Source: Bacteroidota bacterium (lineage in GTDB: Bacteria; Bacteroidota; Bacteroidia; Bacteroidales; FEN-979). From it: DNA of 64,000 bases. Shown here piece after piece: positions 1-8,434 of this stretch; position 1 is the first letter of the stretch; every line of letters starts with the position of its first letter. The notes below the pieces were generated by a model that was given only the letters and a program-made list of their open reading frames with translations, was not told the origin of the DNA and did not search any database. The DNA is taken from contig JAPLDJ010000018.1 in assembly GCA_026391805.1 (NCBI GenBank), forward strand, positions 18,379 through 82,378, read 5' to 3'. The translations under genes and the position numbers were made by a program.

Positions 1-1
1 T

Positions 2-1261
2 GATCAGAATGAAGGGATCCTTCTGACGCGCGACTGTGAAGCGCTGAACGGTTTTTCCCTGAATCATTCAGACGGATTCACGCCCCTTGTCAGGCTGAAT
101 CTCCCGGGCGATATTTCCGGACCTGTCACCGGAGTGTCGATGGGTAACATCGGCTCACTCGATCTGCCAGCAACCTTTTCTGAACTTGTCAGGCTGGGCG
201 ATACGCTTTATACCCTGGTCACCAATACGGGCAGTTCGAGCCTTTCACTCCTCTATTTCCCAAGTTGTTCTGATGCATCTATCCCTTCTTCAACGCTCAG
301 AACACCGCCGGCAATCAGTTATTCGACCCCGGGAGAATACAACATCACGCTGGTTACCGATGAAGGGCTGCCGACACAGCAGAATGTCTGCAAAAGGATC
401 ACGGTGATGCCGCCCATCACGGTGAATGCAGGAAACGACACGCTGGTCTGTTCAGGAAAGCTGATGACACTGGATGCAGGCCCCGGGTTCGTTCATTATG
501 ACTGGAGCACAGGCGACACCACGCAGACCACACAAACGAAAAAGCCCGGCACATACTGGGTTCATGTGACCAACCGGTGGAACTGCGAAGCCTCCGACAC
601 GGTGACCATCAGCCAGCTACCTGCGGTCTTCATTGCCCTTGACACGGCCATCTGCTACGGGGCTACTTACTTTATCGGCGGTGCATTCCAGTCCGTTTCC
701 GGAACTTACTTTGATACACTTCAGACAGCCGATGGCTGCGACAGCGTCAGGATAACCGCACTTACCGTCAAGGATGAGATACCGGTCGGCCTGGGCAGTG
801 ACCGGATCATCTGCCCCGGAGAGACGATCACCCTGCATGCCACTTATTCAATTGCTACTTATCTGTGGCAGGATGCAAGTACCGATTCCACGCTGACTGT
901 CACTGAGCCCGGTAATTATTGGGTACATGTTACCTATGATCTGTGCACGGTGGGTGATACGGTAGTTATAAATGAGTGTCCTGCCGAACTCATCTTTCCT
1001 TCGGCTTTTACTCCGAACGGGGACGGATTAAATGATTTCTTCCGGCCCAGAGGAATCAGCATTGCAAAGTTTCACCTGATGATTTTCGACCGCTGGGGCC
1101 AGATGCTGTTTCAGACCGACGACATGGAACGGGGCTGGGATGGGGCAGCAGCAGGAGTCATATGCCCGGCCGGTACCTACACCTATACAGCCACATACGA
1201 AGGCAATGACAACCCGGGGCAAACAAAAAAATTAAAGGGAAGTTTTGTGCTGGTCAGATAA
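2..1261 (+). CDS. T9SS type-B sorted surface protein, 3' part (5' end outside window)
   Basis: The reading frame is open from the first bases of the window, so this is the C-terminal part (about 419 residues) of a longer gene; the ATG at 134 is internal. The visible protein has PKD/Ig-like modules with YDWSTGDTT and YLWQDASTDS motifs and ends in the gliding-motility-associated C-terminal (CHU_C) domain. The hallmark FPSAFTPNGDGLNDFF is followed by FDRWGQMLF and GTYTYTATYEG, with the stop about 20 residues later. In known T9SS systems this domain directs secretion and surface attachment through the type-B route. It fits with sprA elsewhere in the window. The upstream region may hold a beta-propeller as in many CHU_C proteins, but that is not visible. 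It converges with dxs. Confidence 0.85.
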   Translation, partial: DQNEGILLTRDCEALNGFSLNHSDGFTPLVRLNLPGDISGPVTGVSMGNIGSLDLPATFSELVRLGDTLYTLVTNTGSSSLSLLYFPSCSDASIPSSTLRTPPAISYSTPGEYNITLVTDEGLPTQQNVCKRITVMPPITVNAGNDTLVCSGKLMTLDAGPGFVHYDWSTGDTTQTTQTKKPGTYWVHVTNRWNCEASDTVTISQLPAVFIALDTAICYGATYFIGGAFQSVSGTYFDTLQTADGCDSVRITALTVKDEIPVGLGSDRIICPGETITLHATYSIATYLWQDASTDSTLTVTEPGNYWVHVTYDLCTVGDTVVINECPAELIFPSAFTPNGDGLNDFFRPRGISIAKFHLMIFDRWGQMLFQTDDMERGWDGAAAGVICPAGTYTYTATYEGNDNPGQTKKLKGSFVLVR

Positions 1262-1283
1262 AGTATGCACCTCAACCCTTGTG

Positions 1284-1434
1284 AGGTTGTCTCATAAGAT
1301 AATTTCACGCAGAGAACGCAAAGAAAAACGCAAAGGACGCAAAATGAAATTTCTGATTAACAAATTCTTTGCGATCTTAGCGACATCTCTTTGCGGCCTT
1401 TGCGTGAAACATTTTAAGGCTTTTGAGACATCCT
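1284..1434. repeat. Long inverted-repeat element between convergent genes
   Basis: The left arm (TGTCTCATAAG at 1288-1298, then TTTCACGCAGAGAACGCAAAG starting near 1303) pairs with the right arm (CTTTGCGGCCTTTGCGTGAAA near 1389-1409, then CTTTTGAGACA at 1420-1430). The inside is made of ACGCAAAG-type words. The element fills the gap between two convergent stop codons, so it could end transcription from both sides. It encodes only a meaningless short open frame. Confidence 0.8.
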
Positions 1435-1457
1435 GAGCAGGGGATGAGGTGAAATAG

Positions 1458-3353
1458 TTAAAGTATCTTTTTCAGCGCAGTCACAATCCCTTCAACATCA
1501 TAACCACATTCGTGATGAAGTTCCGGAATTGTTCCCTGTTCAACAAACCGGTCAGGAATTCCAAGTTTTTTAATCCTCGCCTGGTAGCCGTTTTCAGCCA
1601 TGAAATCCACCACGGAGGAACCGAGACCGCCGATTACGGTTCCGTCTTCCACGGTCACGATCCGTTTAAATTTTTTGAAGATTTCATGCAGAAGTTCCTG
1701 ATCCAGGGGTTTAAGGAATAGCATGTCATAATGGGCAACTGAAGATCCCTGTTTTTCAAGTTCCAGGCAGGCTTGGAGCGCATCGTTTCCCACATGACCG
1801 ATCGAGATGACCGCAGCATCTTTTCCGTCCTTTATTATCCGCCCTTTCCCGACAGGAAGTTCACGCAAAGGAGTTTTCCATTCCGGCATGACGCCCCTGC
1901 CCCTCGGGTATCGGATGGTGAAAGGCCCTTTATTTTCAAGCTGGGCCGTATACATCAGGTTTCGCAGATCTTCCTCGTTCATGGGTGCCGAAACGGTCAT
2001 GTTCGGGATGCAACTCAGGTAGGCAAAATCGAAGGAACCATGGTGTGTGGCACCGTCTTCGCCCACAAGTCCGCCGCGGTCGAGACAGAAGACGACATTC
2101 AGCTTCTGCAGCGCCACGTCGTGGATGATCTGGTCGTATGCACGTTGCAGAAAGGATGAATATATGTTGCAGAACGGCACCATGCCCGAGGCTGCAAGTC
2201 CGGCGGAGAAGGTCACCGCATGCTGTTCAGCGATCCCTACGTCAAAGGTACGGTCGGGCATCTTATTCATCATAATGTTGAGGGAACAGCCGGTCGACAT
2301 GGCTGGTGTGATCCCGACGATTTTCGGGTTCTTTTCGGCCAGTTCAATAATGGTGCGGCCAAAAACCGTTTGATATTTGGGTGGCTGGTTGTGGCACTTA
2401 TCTTCCCGGATCTCGCCGGTCTTTTTATCAAAAACCCCGGGAGCATGGTAAACGGTTTGCTCCTTTTCGGCGCGTTCGTATCCTTTCCCCTTCACCGTGA
2501 CAACATGAAGGAGCTTGGGTCCGCGTAGTTGTTTCATGTCATCGAGCAGCTTCACAAGACGGATGACATCGTGTCCGTCGACCGGTCCGAAATACCTGAA
2601 ATTAAAGGCTTCGAAGAGATTGCTGCGATTGAGAAGCGTTAATTTCAGTGCATTCCCGATCTGCTTCACGACCGCCCTGGAATTCTTGCCGTATTTCGTT
2701 CCGCCGCCGAGCATCAGCCAGATCTTGTCACGGATCTTGTTATAGGTCCGGGATGTGACGATATCGGCAAGGTAATCCTTGATGGCGCCGACATTTTTAT
2801 CGATGGCAATTCCGTTATCATTAAGGATGACGAGCAGGTTCGCATTCGAGACACCGGCATTGTTCATCGCCTCCATGGCCATACCGCCGGAGATGGCGCC
2901 GTCGCCGATAATGGCCACATGATGCCGGTCGGGTTCATGGTTGAGGTTGGCGGCAACGCCCATTCCCAGGGCAGCAGAAACAGAAGTTGAGGAATGACCT
3001 GTTCCGAAGGCATCATATTCGCTTTCCGACATCCGCGGGAAACCGCTGATACCATTGTACATCCGGTTGGTATGAAAAATATCTTTCCGGCCTGTGATGA
3101 TCTTATGGGTATAAGCCTGGTGACCGACATCCCAGATCACCTTATCGAAGGGGGTGTTGAAAACATAATGAAGGGCTACCGTAAGTTCCACCGTGCCAAG
3201 GCTGGCGCCGAGGTGTCCCGGGTTGGCGGAGATAACATCGATGATGAACTGCCGGATCTCGTTGCAAAGCCTGGGAAGATCTTCGACCTTCAGTTTCCGG
3301 AGGTCGGAAGGGTCGTTAACCCCGGCAAGCAGTTCTCCAATCTTTGCAGTCAT
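1458..3353 (-). CDS. dxs: 1-deoxy-D-xylulose-5-phosphate synthase
   Basis: A 631-residue thiamine-diphosphate enzyme that condenses pyruvate with glyceraldehyde 3-phosphate, the first step of the MEP isoprenoid pathway, in the cytoplasm. Visible motifs are GHLGASLG (His47), the conserved GTGHSSTS block (His120), the ThDP/Mg signature GDGAISGG from residue 150 with a following NDN, and the catalytic Glu in GIAEQHAVTF in the central pyrimidine-binding domain. The C-terminal transketolase domain is complete. Length is normal for the family. It lies downstream of the DUF59 gene and typA on the same strand (69-nt gap to DUF59), so co-transcription is plausible. Confidence 0.96.
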   Translation of the reverse strand: MTAKIGELLAGVNDPSDLRKLKVEDLPRLCNEIRQFIIDVISANPGHLGASLGTVELTVALHYVFNTPFDKVIWDVGHQAYTHKIITGRKDIFHTNRMYNGISGFPRMSESEYDAFGTGHSSTSVSAALGMGVAANLNHEPDRHHVAIIGDGAISGGMAMEAMNNAGVSNANLLVILNDNGIAIDKNVGAIKDYLADIVTSRTYNKIRDKIWLMLGGGTKYGKNSRAVVKQIGNALKLTLLNRSNLFEAFNFRYFGPVDGHDVIRLVKLLDDMKQLRGPKLLHVVTVKGKGYERAEKEQTVYHAPGVFDKKTGEIREDKCHNQPPKYQTVFGRTIIELAEKNPKIVGITPAMSTGCSLNIMMNKMPDRTFDVGIAEQHAVTFSAGLAASGMVPFCNIYSSFLQRAYDQIIHDVALQKLNVVFCLDRGGLVGEDGATHHGSFDFAYLSCIPNMTVSAPMNEEDLRNLMYTAQLENKGPFTIRYPRGRGVMPEWKTPLRELPVGKGRIIKDGKDAAVISIGHVGNDALQACLELEKQGSSVAHYDMLFLKPLDQELLHEIFKKFKRIVTVEDGTVIGGLGSSVVDFMAENGYQARIKKLGIPDRFVEQGTIPELHHECGYDVEGIVTALKKIL

Positions 3354-3422
3354 CTCAGAATAGTATCACGACGGTAATTTCAGTCTTAAATCAACGGCTT
3401 CGGAAGCTGAAAATTGCACTCA

Positions 3423-3740
3423 TCAAAGCAATCCGAGCTCTAAAAGTGCGGCTTCAGAGATCATCTCTTTGTCCCAGGGTGGTTCAAAGGTCAGTTCCAC
3501 CTTTACATCCTTCACTCCGTCCACGCTTTTCACCTCATCGTGCACATTTCCGGGCATGTCTTCCGCAACCGGGCAGTTCGGTGTGGTCAGCGTCATTTTT
3601 ATATAAACATTCGACTCACTGTCGATCTTCAGCTCGTAAATCAATCCGAGGTCATATATGTTGACTGGGATCTCAGGATCATGGACACGCCGGAGCGCAT
3701 CGATGACCTTTCCTTCCAGTATTTTATCAATATGTGTCAT
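3423..3740 (-). CDS. DUF59/MIP18-family Fe-S cluster assembly protein (SufT-like)
   Basis: A 105-residue single-domain protein with the family motifs HDPEIPVNIYDLGLIYEL and LTTPNCPVAEDMP (conserved Cys in the second) and a C-terminal EPPWD motif. Proteins of this family (SufT N-terminal domain, PaaD-like, MIP18) help to maturate Fe-S proteins. The sequence shows the family; the exact client is unknown. It is about 11.6 kb away from the sufBCDSE operon, so it is not in the same transcript. It sits between typA (upstream) and dxs (downstream). Two later MEP enzymes, IspG and IspH, are Fe-S proteins, which may explain the pairing, but that is inference. Confidence 0.88.
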   Translation of the reverse strand: MTHIDKILEGKVIDALRRVHDPEIPVNIYDLGLIYELKIDSESNVYIKMTLTTPNCPVAEDMPGNVHDEVKSVDGVKDVKVELTFEPPWDKEMISEAALLELGLL

Positions 3741-3815
3741 ACAAATTCCGTTATTAAACCGGAACTACAAAGTTAAAAAATTTCCATCAGAGCTTCGCTA
3801 TTCTCCGGGAGAGAA

Positions 3816-5621
3816 TCAGTTTGCTTTTTTACTTCTTTTACGTTCCGTTTCATCAAGAATGATCTTGCGCAGGCGGATCGATTTCGGGGTTACTTCCACA
3901 TATTCATCGCCCTGGATGTATTCCATTGCCTCTTCCAGTGAGAATTTTATTGCGGGGACGATCACGGCCTTGTCATCAGAGCCGGACGCGCGGACATTAC
4001 TCAGCTTTTTTGTTTTTGTAAGGTTGATGGCCATGTCGTCGCTGCGGGTACTTTCGCCGACCACCTGTCCGGCATAAATGTTCTCCCCTGGTTCAACAAA
4101 GAATTTTCCACGGTCCTGGAGCTTGTCGATCGAATAGGTAATGGCGGTGCCGGTTTCCATGGCGATCAGGGAACCGTTGTTCCGGCTGGCCATGTCACCC
4201 TTCCAGGGAGCATACTCCTTGAAACGATGAGCGATGACGGCTTCTCCCTCGGTGGCTGTAAGGACAGGATTGCGGAGGCCGATCAGGCCGCGGGCCGGGA
4301 TATCGAACTCCAGAATGGCACGGTCTCTTTTTGTTTCAAGTTTGACGAGGTCTCCCCTCCTTCTGCTTACGATCTCGATCACTTTCCCGGAAAATGCCTC
4401 CGGTACTGCAACGCGCAAATGTTCGATGGGTTCATGGATCTTGTCATCAACCACCTTGGTGAGCACATTCGGCTGACCAAGCTGGAATTCATAGCCTTCG
4501 CGGCGCATGGTTTCCACGAGGATGGCCAGGTGAAGAATGCCCCTTCCGAAGACCTGGAAACGCTCGGGAGAATCTGTCTCCTCCACCCTCAGGGCAAGGT
4601 TCTTTTCCATCTCGTGGAACAGCCGCTCCCGGATGTGGCGGGAGGTCACAAATGTTCCCTCTTTTCCTGAAAACGGTGAGTTATTGATGGTGAAAAGCAT
4701 GCTCATGGTAGGCTCATCCACGCTGATCGGCTTCATCCCTTCCGGATTTTCAGCATCCGCAAGGGTATCCCCGATGTCAAAGTTCTCAGGCCCGAGCACG
4801 GCACAGATCTCGCCGGCGGTGATTTCGGTCTTTATTTTTTCCTTACCCAGTCCCTCAAACAGGTACAATTCCTTGACGACTGATTTTACAATGGTTCCGT
4901 CGTTCTTTACGAGCGATACCTGCTGGCCTGCCTTGATCGATCCGCGGGAGATGCGTCCGACAGCGATGCGTCCGACATAGGATGAATAATCCAGCGAGCT
5001 GATCTGCAACTGAAGCGTTCCCGGCTCGCTGACCGGTGGCGGAATGTGATCGATGATCGTATCCAGCAGGTAAGTTACATCTGTGGTAGGCACGTTCCAG
5101 TCGGCCGACATCCACCCCTGTTTCGAGGAGCCGTAAACCGTAGGGAAATTAAGCTGATCTTCGCTGGCGTCGAGGCTGAACATCAGTTCAAAAACAGCTT
5201 CGTGAACTTCATCCGGCGAACAATTGGGTTTATCTACTTTATTAATAACGACGATTGGCTTTTTACCCAGCTCCAGCGCTTTCTGAAGAACAAAACGGGT
5301 TTGCGGCATCGGTCCCTCAAAGGCATCCACGACAAGCAAAACGCCGTCGGCCATGTTCAGCACCCTTTCCACCTCCCCGCCGAAATCGGAGTGGCCGGGG
5401 GTGTCGATGATATTGATCTTATATCCTTTATAACGGACTGAAACATTCTTTGCAAGGATGGTGATACCGCGTTCACGCTCAAGGTCATTGGAATCAAGGA
5501 TAAGGTCGCGAACTACCTGGTTATCACGAAAAAGCTTTACCTGGTAAAGGATCCGGTCGACCAAAGTTGTTTTCCCGTGATCGACATGGGCAATGATGGC
5601 AATATTTCTGATATTCTGCAC
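3816..5621 (-). CDS. typA: Ribosome-associated GTPase TypA/BipA
   Basis: A 601-residue translational GTPase of the EF-G-like class that binds the 70S ribosome and supports ribosome assembly and stress responses. The G1 loop [10 protein letters not shown] is at residues 11-20, followed by the G3 motif [14 protein letters not shown] and the G4 motif NKVDKP. Domain II, the EF-G-like domain III/V region and the BipA-specific C-terminal part are all present, and the length matches the usual 600-610. The ATG at 5621 gives the canonical N-terminus. A Bacteroidota -7 box lies about 40 nt upstream. Confidence 0.96.
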   Translation of the reverse strand: MQNIRNIAIIAHVDHGKTTLVDRILYQVKLFRDNQVVRDLILDSNDLERERGITILAKNVSVRYKGYKINIIDTPGHSDFGGEVERVLNMADGVLLVVDAFEGPMPQTRFVLQKALELGKKPIVVINKVDKPNCSPDEVHEAVFELMFSLDASEDQLNFPTVYGSSKQGWMSADWNVPTTDVTYLLDTIIDHIPPPVSEPGTLQLQISSLDYSSYVGRIAVGRISRGSIKAGQQVSLVKNDGTIVKSVVKELYLFEGLGKEKIKTEITAGEICAVLGPENFDIGDTLADAENPEGMKPISVDEPTMSMLFTINNSPFSGKEGTFVTSRHIRERLFHEMEKNLALRVEETDSPERFQVFGRGILHLAILVETMRREGYEFQLGQPNVLTKVVDDKIHEPIEHLRVAVPEAFSGKVIEIVSRRRGDLVKLETKRDRAILEFDIPARGLIGLRNPVLTATEGEAVIAHRFKEYAPWKGDMASRNNGSLIAMETGTAITYSIDKLQDRGKFFVEPGENIYAGQVVGESTRSDDMAINLTKTKKLSNVRASGSDDKAVIVPAIKFSLEEAMEYIQGDEYVEVTPKSIRLRKIILDETERKRSKKAN

Positions 5622-5659
5622 GTAACGAATTTAAAAGGTCTGTTTTTTGAAATTGGCTG

Positions 5660-5693
5660 CAAAGGTACTCCGAAAAATGGCACGCACAGCAAA
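5660..5693 (-). promoter_or_regulatory. Putative typA promoter
   Basis: On the minus strand TACCTTTG (5667-5660) matches the Bacteroidota -7 consensus TAnnTTTG. A TTTG at 5693-5690 lies 22 nt further upstream, in the place of a -33 box. The typA ATG is at 5621. Confidence 0.5.
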
Positions 5694-5696
5694 AAT

Positions 5697-5822
5697 AGCG
5701 AGGTGGCGAAAGAAGAAATAGCGAATTATAAACCTGTTGGTTAGCAGGCGCGCGTTTCCTATACGCATGCCGAGGAAAGTAGCGAAAAGCGAAATAGTGA
5801 AGTAGCGAAAACAATGCGAATG
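5697..5822. repeat. GCGAAA-word quasi-repeat array
   Basis: The gap 5622-5898 between typA and the DUF5615 gene contains two runs of words of the form (A/T)AGCGAAA (5697-5726 and 5772-5822), separated by a GC-rich spacer. The same word family recurs at 46330-46360, 58558-58590 and 59455-59485. The array lies downstream of the DUF5615 stop codon. The rest of the gap holds the typA promoter and nothing else recognised. Confidence 0.7.
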
Positions 5823-5898
5823 AGATTTTTCTCGACTCGCCAGCTTTTTTTATTACTCGAAGATTCCTCGAAGAAGACTTTTATCCCGCGAACATATA

Positions 5899-6240
5899 TT
5901 AATCGAGTTCTAGACAACCTAGCTGGCGGTACTCGGGATTTTCAATAAATTCGTTAATGACACTCTGGTTCTCAGTGAGAATGTGTATCAAATTATCAGT
6001 AGAAGTATTTCCGAATCTTAGCCAAATTACTTTTGGAGGTATCCCGAGTAAAAGGGTGAGATCATAGAAATCTGAATCAAAGGTTACAATAGTATAACCT
6101 TCTCTCTTAGCATATTCCCAGATTTCTCTATCGGTCGAATTCTCTAAGTGTAATTCCCTTACTTGTTTAGCCAAAGGGTAAAGATCTTGTAAGCCCCTGA
6201 CTACCCTATATGAAATATTTTGATCAAATAACAGTTTCAT
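5899..6240 (-). CDS. DUF5615 PIN-like protein, putative toxin
   Basis: 113 residues starting MKLLFDQNIS, with the DUF5615/Mut7-C-like PIN pattern: an Asp near the N-terminus (LLFDQNIS), a middle Glu region (STDREIWEYAKREG) and the hallmark IVTFDSDFYDL followed by PPKVIWLRFGN. These acidic residues form the metal site of PIN-type RNases. The start codon overlaps the stop of the DUF433 gene (TGATG), so translation is probably coupled. DUF433/DUF5615 pairs are regarded as VapBC-like toxin-antitoxin modules. Toxicity is not shown by the sequence. Confidence 0.85.
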   Translation of the reverse strand: MKLLFDQNISYRVVRGLQDLYPLAKQVRELHLENSTDREIWEYAKREGYTIVTFDSDFYDLTLLLGIPPKVIWLRFGNTSTDNLIHILTENQSVINEFIENPEYRQLGCLELD

Positions 6241-6458
6241 CAGGCCACACGCAGTTTGTGCTCTCTGTCAGCTGCAAATGCAAGACATGCCTTGATATCT
6301 TCAATCTTTAATTCAGGATAATCCTTAATAATCTGTTCGTTTGTCATGCCCGATGCTAACCAGTTTAAGACATCATAAACTGCTACGCGTGTTCCTTTAA
6401 TGCAAGGTTTTCCAAATCTGATACTTGGATTAATTTCTATCCTGTCAGAATATCTCAT
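6240..6458 (-). CDS. DUF433 protein, putative antitoxin
   Basis: 72 residues, MRYSDRIEINPSIRFG, then GKPCIKGTRVAVYDVLNWLASGM and a DYPELKIEDIKACLAFA helix. This is the full DUF433 winged-helix-like domain, typical length 70-80. It is the upstream partner of the DUF5615 gene and shares one base with its start codon. Antitoxins of such pairs usually repress their own promoter; a TAnnTTTG box lies 17 nt upstream of this ATG. Confidence 0.85.
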   Translation of the reverse strand: MRYSDRIEINPSIRFGKPCIKGTRVAVYDVLNWLASGMTNEQIIKDYPELKIEDIKACLAFAADREHKLRVA

Positions 6459-6475
6459 TTCAAATAAAATTTTAT

Positions 6476-6483
6476 CAAAGATA
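6476..6483 (-). promoter_or_regulatory. Putative -7 box for the DUF433/DUF5615 pair
   Basis: The minus strand reads TATCTTTG, a perfect TAnnTTTG, ending 17 nt before the ATG at 6458. No clear -33 TTTG is seen. Confidence 0.45.
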
Positions 6484-6508
6484 CGAAATATTTAGGATTT
6501 AAGATAGC

Positions 6509-6536
6509 AAAAAAAGGCCGCACGATGTGTGCGGCC
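6509..6536 (-). terminator. Rho-independent terminator of the lipoprotein gene
   Basis: On the minus strand a perfect 8-bp stem GGCCGCAC/GTGCGGCC with a 5-nt loop is followed directly by seven T. It lies 28 nt after the stop of the lipoprotein gene at 6564. It is the only textbook terminator seen in the window. Confidence 0.85.
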
Positions 6537-6563
6537 CTGAACAGGTAAAGAAAAAGAAGTATT

Positions 6564-7520
6564 TTAAAGCGGGAGGAAGAAGGTCCCGGAATTTCCGTTT
6601 ACAACCCAGTCAACCCTGTAACGTGCCGGGCAATCACCGTTGGTGATGAGGTTGTTGTTGATGTCGTAACCGAAGGTAATCGTCAGTGATTTTGAATCTG
6701 ACGGGATCTGGTGAATGATAATCCCTGCGCAGGGAGCCCAGTTGCAGGCCATCTTGTGAACGACCGACTGGGTGATCTGGGTGTAGAAATTTTCACCGGC
6801 GCGGGTAAGTCCCCAGGTTTCGAGGTTGTCGTAGCCGTCGGCCGAGCCAAAGCCGTCGGTGGTCATGACGAGGGTGTAATTCGACAGCTGACCTGTGAAG
6901 ATGTGCTGGCGGGCAATGTTCCATACACGGGTTGTATTGTCGTCGGTGAAGGTAGCACTGACAGATCCCCAAATCTTGTGGGTGATCGAGGTAACGTTCA
7001 TCGTGCTGTCAAGTTCCCAAAGGTAATGTCCGCTGACATTCTGGTAATGCTTTATTCCGTTCAGGATGATGGTTTTTCCGTTCGACAACTTGGTAATGCT
7101 GAAATTATTCGTAGTGATTAACACTGTGGTGCCCGGATCTCCCCAGGGTTCATTATATTTCTTCTTGATCAGGATGTGACCTGTGCGGAGATGTTGCTCG
7201 GGACAATCCTTGCCATGGTACTCGATATCTACAGTAATACTGTCATTTATTATGCCACCGACTGTTACTGTCGTGTTGCAGGGTCCGCCGCCCATTTGTC
7301 CGGATTTGAGCGAGGAAGCTGAATTCAGAACGGAGTTGGCATCGTTGACAACCTGGTCGACAGCATTCATGACATTGTTATTGTCATTGGTCAGTTGCTG
7401 CATCGATTCAGTGTTGGTCGTGCCTTTTTCGGTGGTCTTGTCTTTTGAACAGCCTGCGAGGATCAGTGCCATCACGGCGATCATGATAAAAGCGAAGGTG
7501 AACAGATTTTTCGTTTTCAT
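6564..7520 (-). CDS. Hypothetical exported lipoprotein
   Basis: 318 residues. The N-terminus is a lipoprotein signal with lipobox LILAGC (Cys about 24), followed by a Ser/Thr/Asn-rich, helix-prone linker (residues about 30-70). The rest looks beta-rich with many Thr/Asn and repeated ITxTF-type strands and a few Cys. I recognise no family. It is followed by a strong terminator. A 92-nt gap separates it from the upstream DUF4249 gene, so it may have its own promoter, although no TAnnTTTG box was found. Probably anchored at the cell envelope. Confidence 0.8.
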   Translation of the reverse strand: MKTKNLFTFAFIMIAVMALILAGCSKDKTTEKGTTNTESMQQLTNDNNNVMNAVDQVVNDANSVLNSASSLKSGQMGGGPCNTTVTVGGIINDSITVDIEYHGKDCPEQHLRTGHILIKKKYNEPWGDPGTTVLITTNNFSITKLSNGKTIILNGIKHYQNVSGHYLWELDSTMNVTSITHKIWGSVSATFTDDNTTRVWNIARQHIFTGQLSNYTLVMTTDGFGSADGYDNLETWGLTRAGENFYTQITQSVVHKMACNWAPCAGIIIHQIPSDSKSLTITFGYDINNNLITNGDCPARYRVDWVVNGNSGTFFLPL

Positions 7521-7612
7521 GGTTTTTGGTTTTAAGGTTTCTGTTTGAGGATTTGCTTTTGAATATTATACACGGTCAACCTGGTTTACCCTGATGCCGT
7601 TTGAAAATTTTT

Positions 7613-8434
7613 TTATTGCGGCACGGTTTGGGAGATGGAATAGACCCCGCAGGCGGCAAAATAACCGATGGCGCCCCTGCTCAGGTTGGTAGGGACATTG
7701 GCCGGAACAGAGTTGAACAGCCCACCCTGCCATTGCGTCTCCAGCAGCAGTTCACGTATAAACTCAGCATGCTCCGGCGTCAGGGAATACCTTCGTTCAT
7801 TGATGACCGTTCCGGCAGGAAAGGTGATCTTTTCCATCTGAGGGGCAAAGATTTCGCTGACATCAAGGGTCGACAATGTATAAAAGAGAAGCCGTTTCTT
7901 TGTTGTACTGGTATCTGAATTTTCATAACCTGTTACATTCGACCAGTCGAGAAGCACCTCCCACATCGCCGGGGGCTCAGTGCTGAATGAGCTGGCCACC
8001 CATGAGATGTGATACAGGTTGTCGTCGTCATCCGGCAAATAGACCAGGAAATTAAACGATGTTGGTGTCGTCATGGCAGCCTTAGCTGTGATGACCTGCT
8101 CCTTGTATGATATAAACAAGGTATAATGATTTCCTTCATGTGCGGCGAACGGATGGATGGATCTGTAGATCCCTGATCCGGCCGGCTGTTCAGTAAAATT
8201 AAACACCGAGTCCTCATCAGAGATAAGAATGTTTGCGCCTGTAACAGGATCAGGCCTGGCATTCAGTTCTGTTACAGGGTAAGAAAGCGTCACCGTCTGG
8301 ATCTTGTTTTCACTGGTAATGATCCCGTCAACGACGATCTGGCTGCTTTGCTGGCTCTTCAACGGCCAGTCGACCGTTTTCTCGCAGCCGGCGAACAGGA
8401 TCAGAAGAACGATATAACAAAACAGCTTCCTCAT
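7613..8434 (-). CDS. DUF4249 lipoprotein of the TonB-receptor operon
   Basis: 273 residues, signal peptide with lipobox LLFAGC (Cys about 17), then the DUF4249 pattern: SQIVVDGIITSENKIQTVTL, GANILISDEDS, HEGNHYTLFISY and a C-terminal NLSRGAIGYFAACGV. DUF4249 proteins usually follow a TonB-dependent receptor and are assumed to be its outer-membrane lipoprotein partner. Here the start codon overlaps the receptor's stop (TGATG), which means tight coupling. The length is shorter than the common 300-400 residues, but the diagnostic C-terminal motif is present. Confidence 0.85.
   Translation of the reverse strand: MRKLFCYIVLLILFAGCEKTVDWPLKSQQSSQIVVDGIITSENKIQTVTLSYPVTELNARPDPVTGANILISDEDSVFNFTEQPAGSGIYRSIHPFAAHEGNHYTLFISYKEQVITAKAAMTTPTSFNFLVYLPDDDDNLYHISWVASSFSTEPPAMWEVLLDWSNVTGYENSDTSTTKKRLLFYTLSTLDVSEIFAPQMEKITFPAGTVINERRYSLTPEHAEFIRELLLETQWQGGLFNSVPANVPTNLSRGAIGYFAACGVYSISQTVPQ

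Noticed and set aside
1245..1436. Small open frame of 63 codons
   Set aside because: It is translated inverted-repeat sequence between convergent genes, overlaps the upstream gene's end and has no protein-like features.
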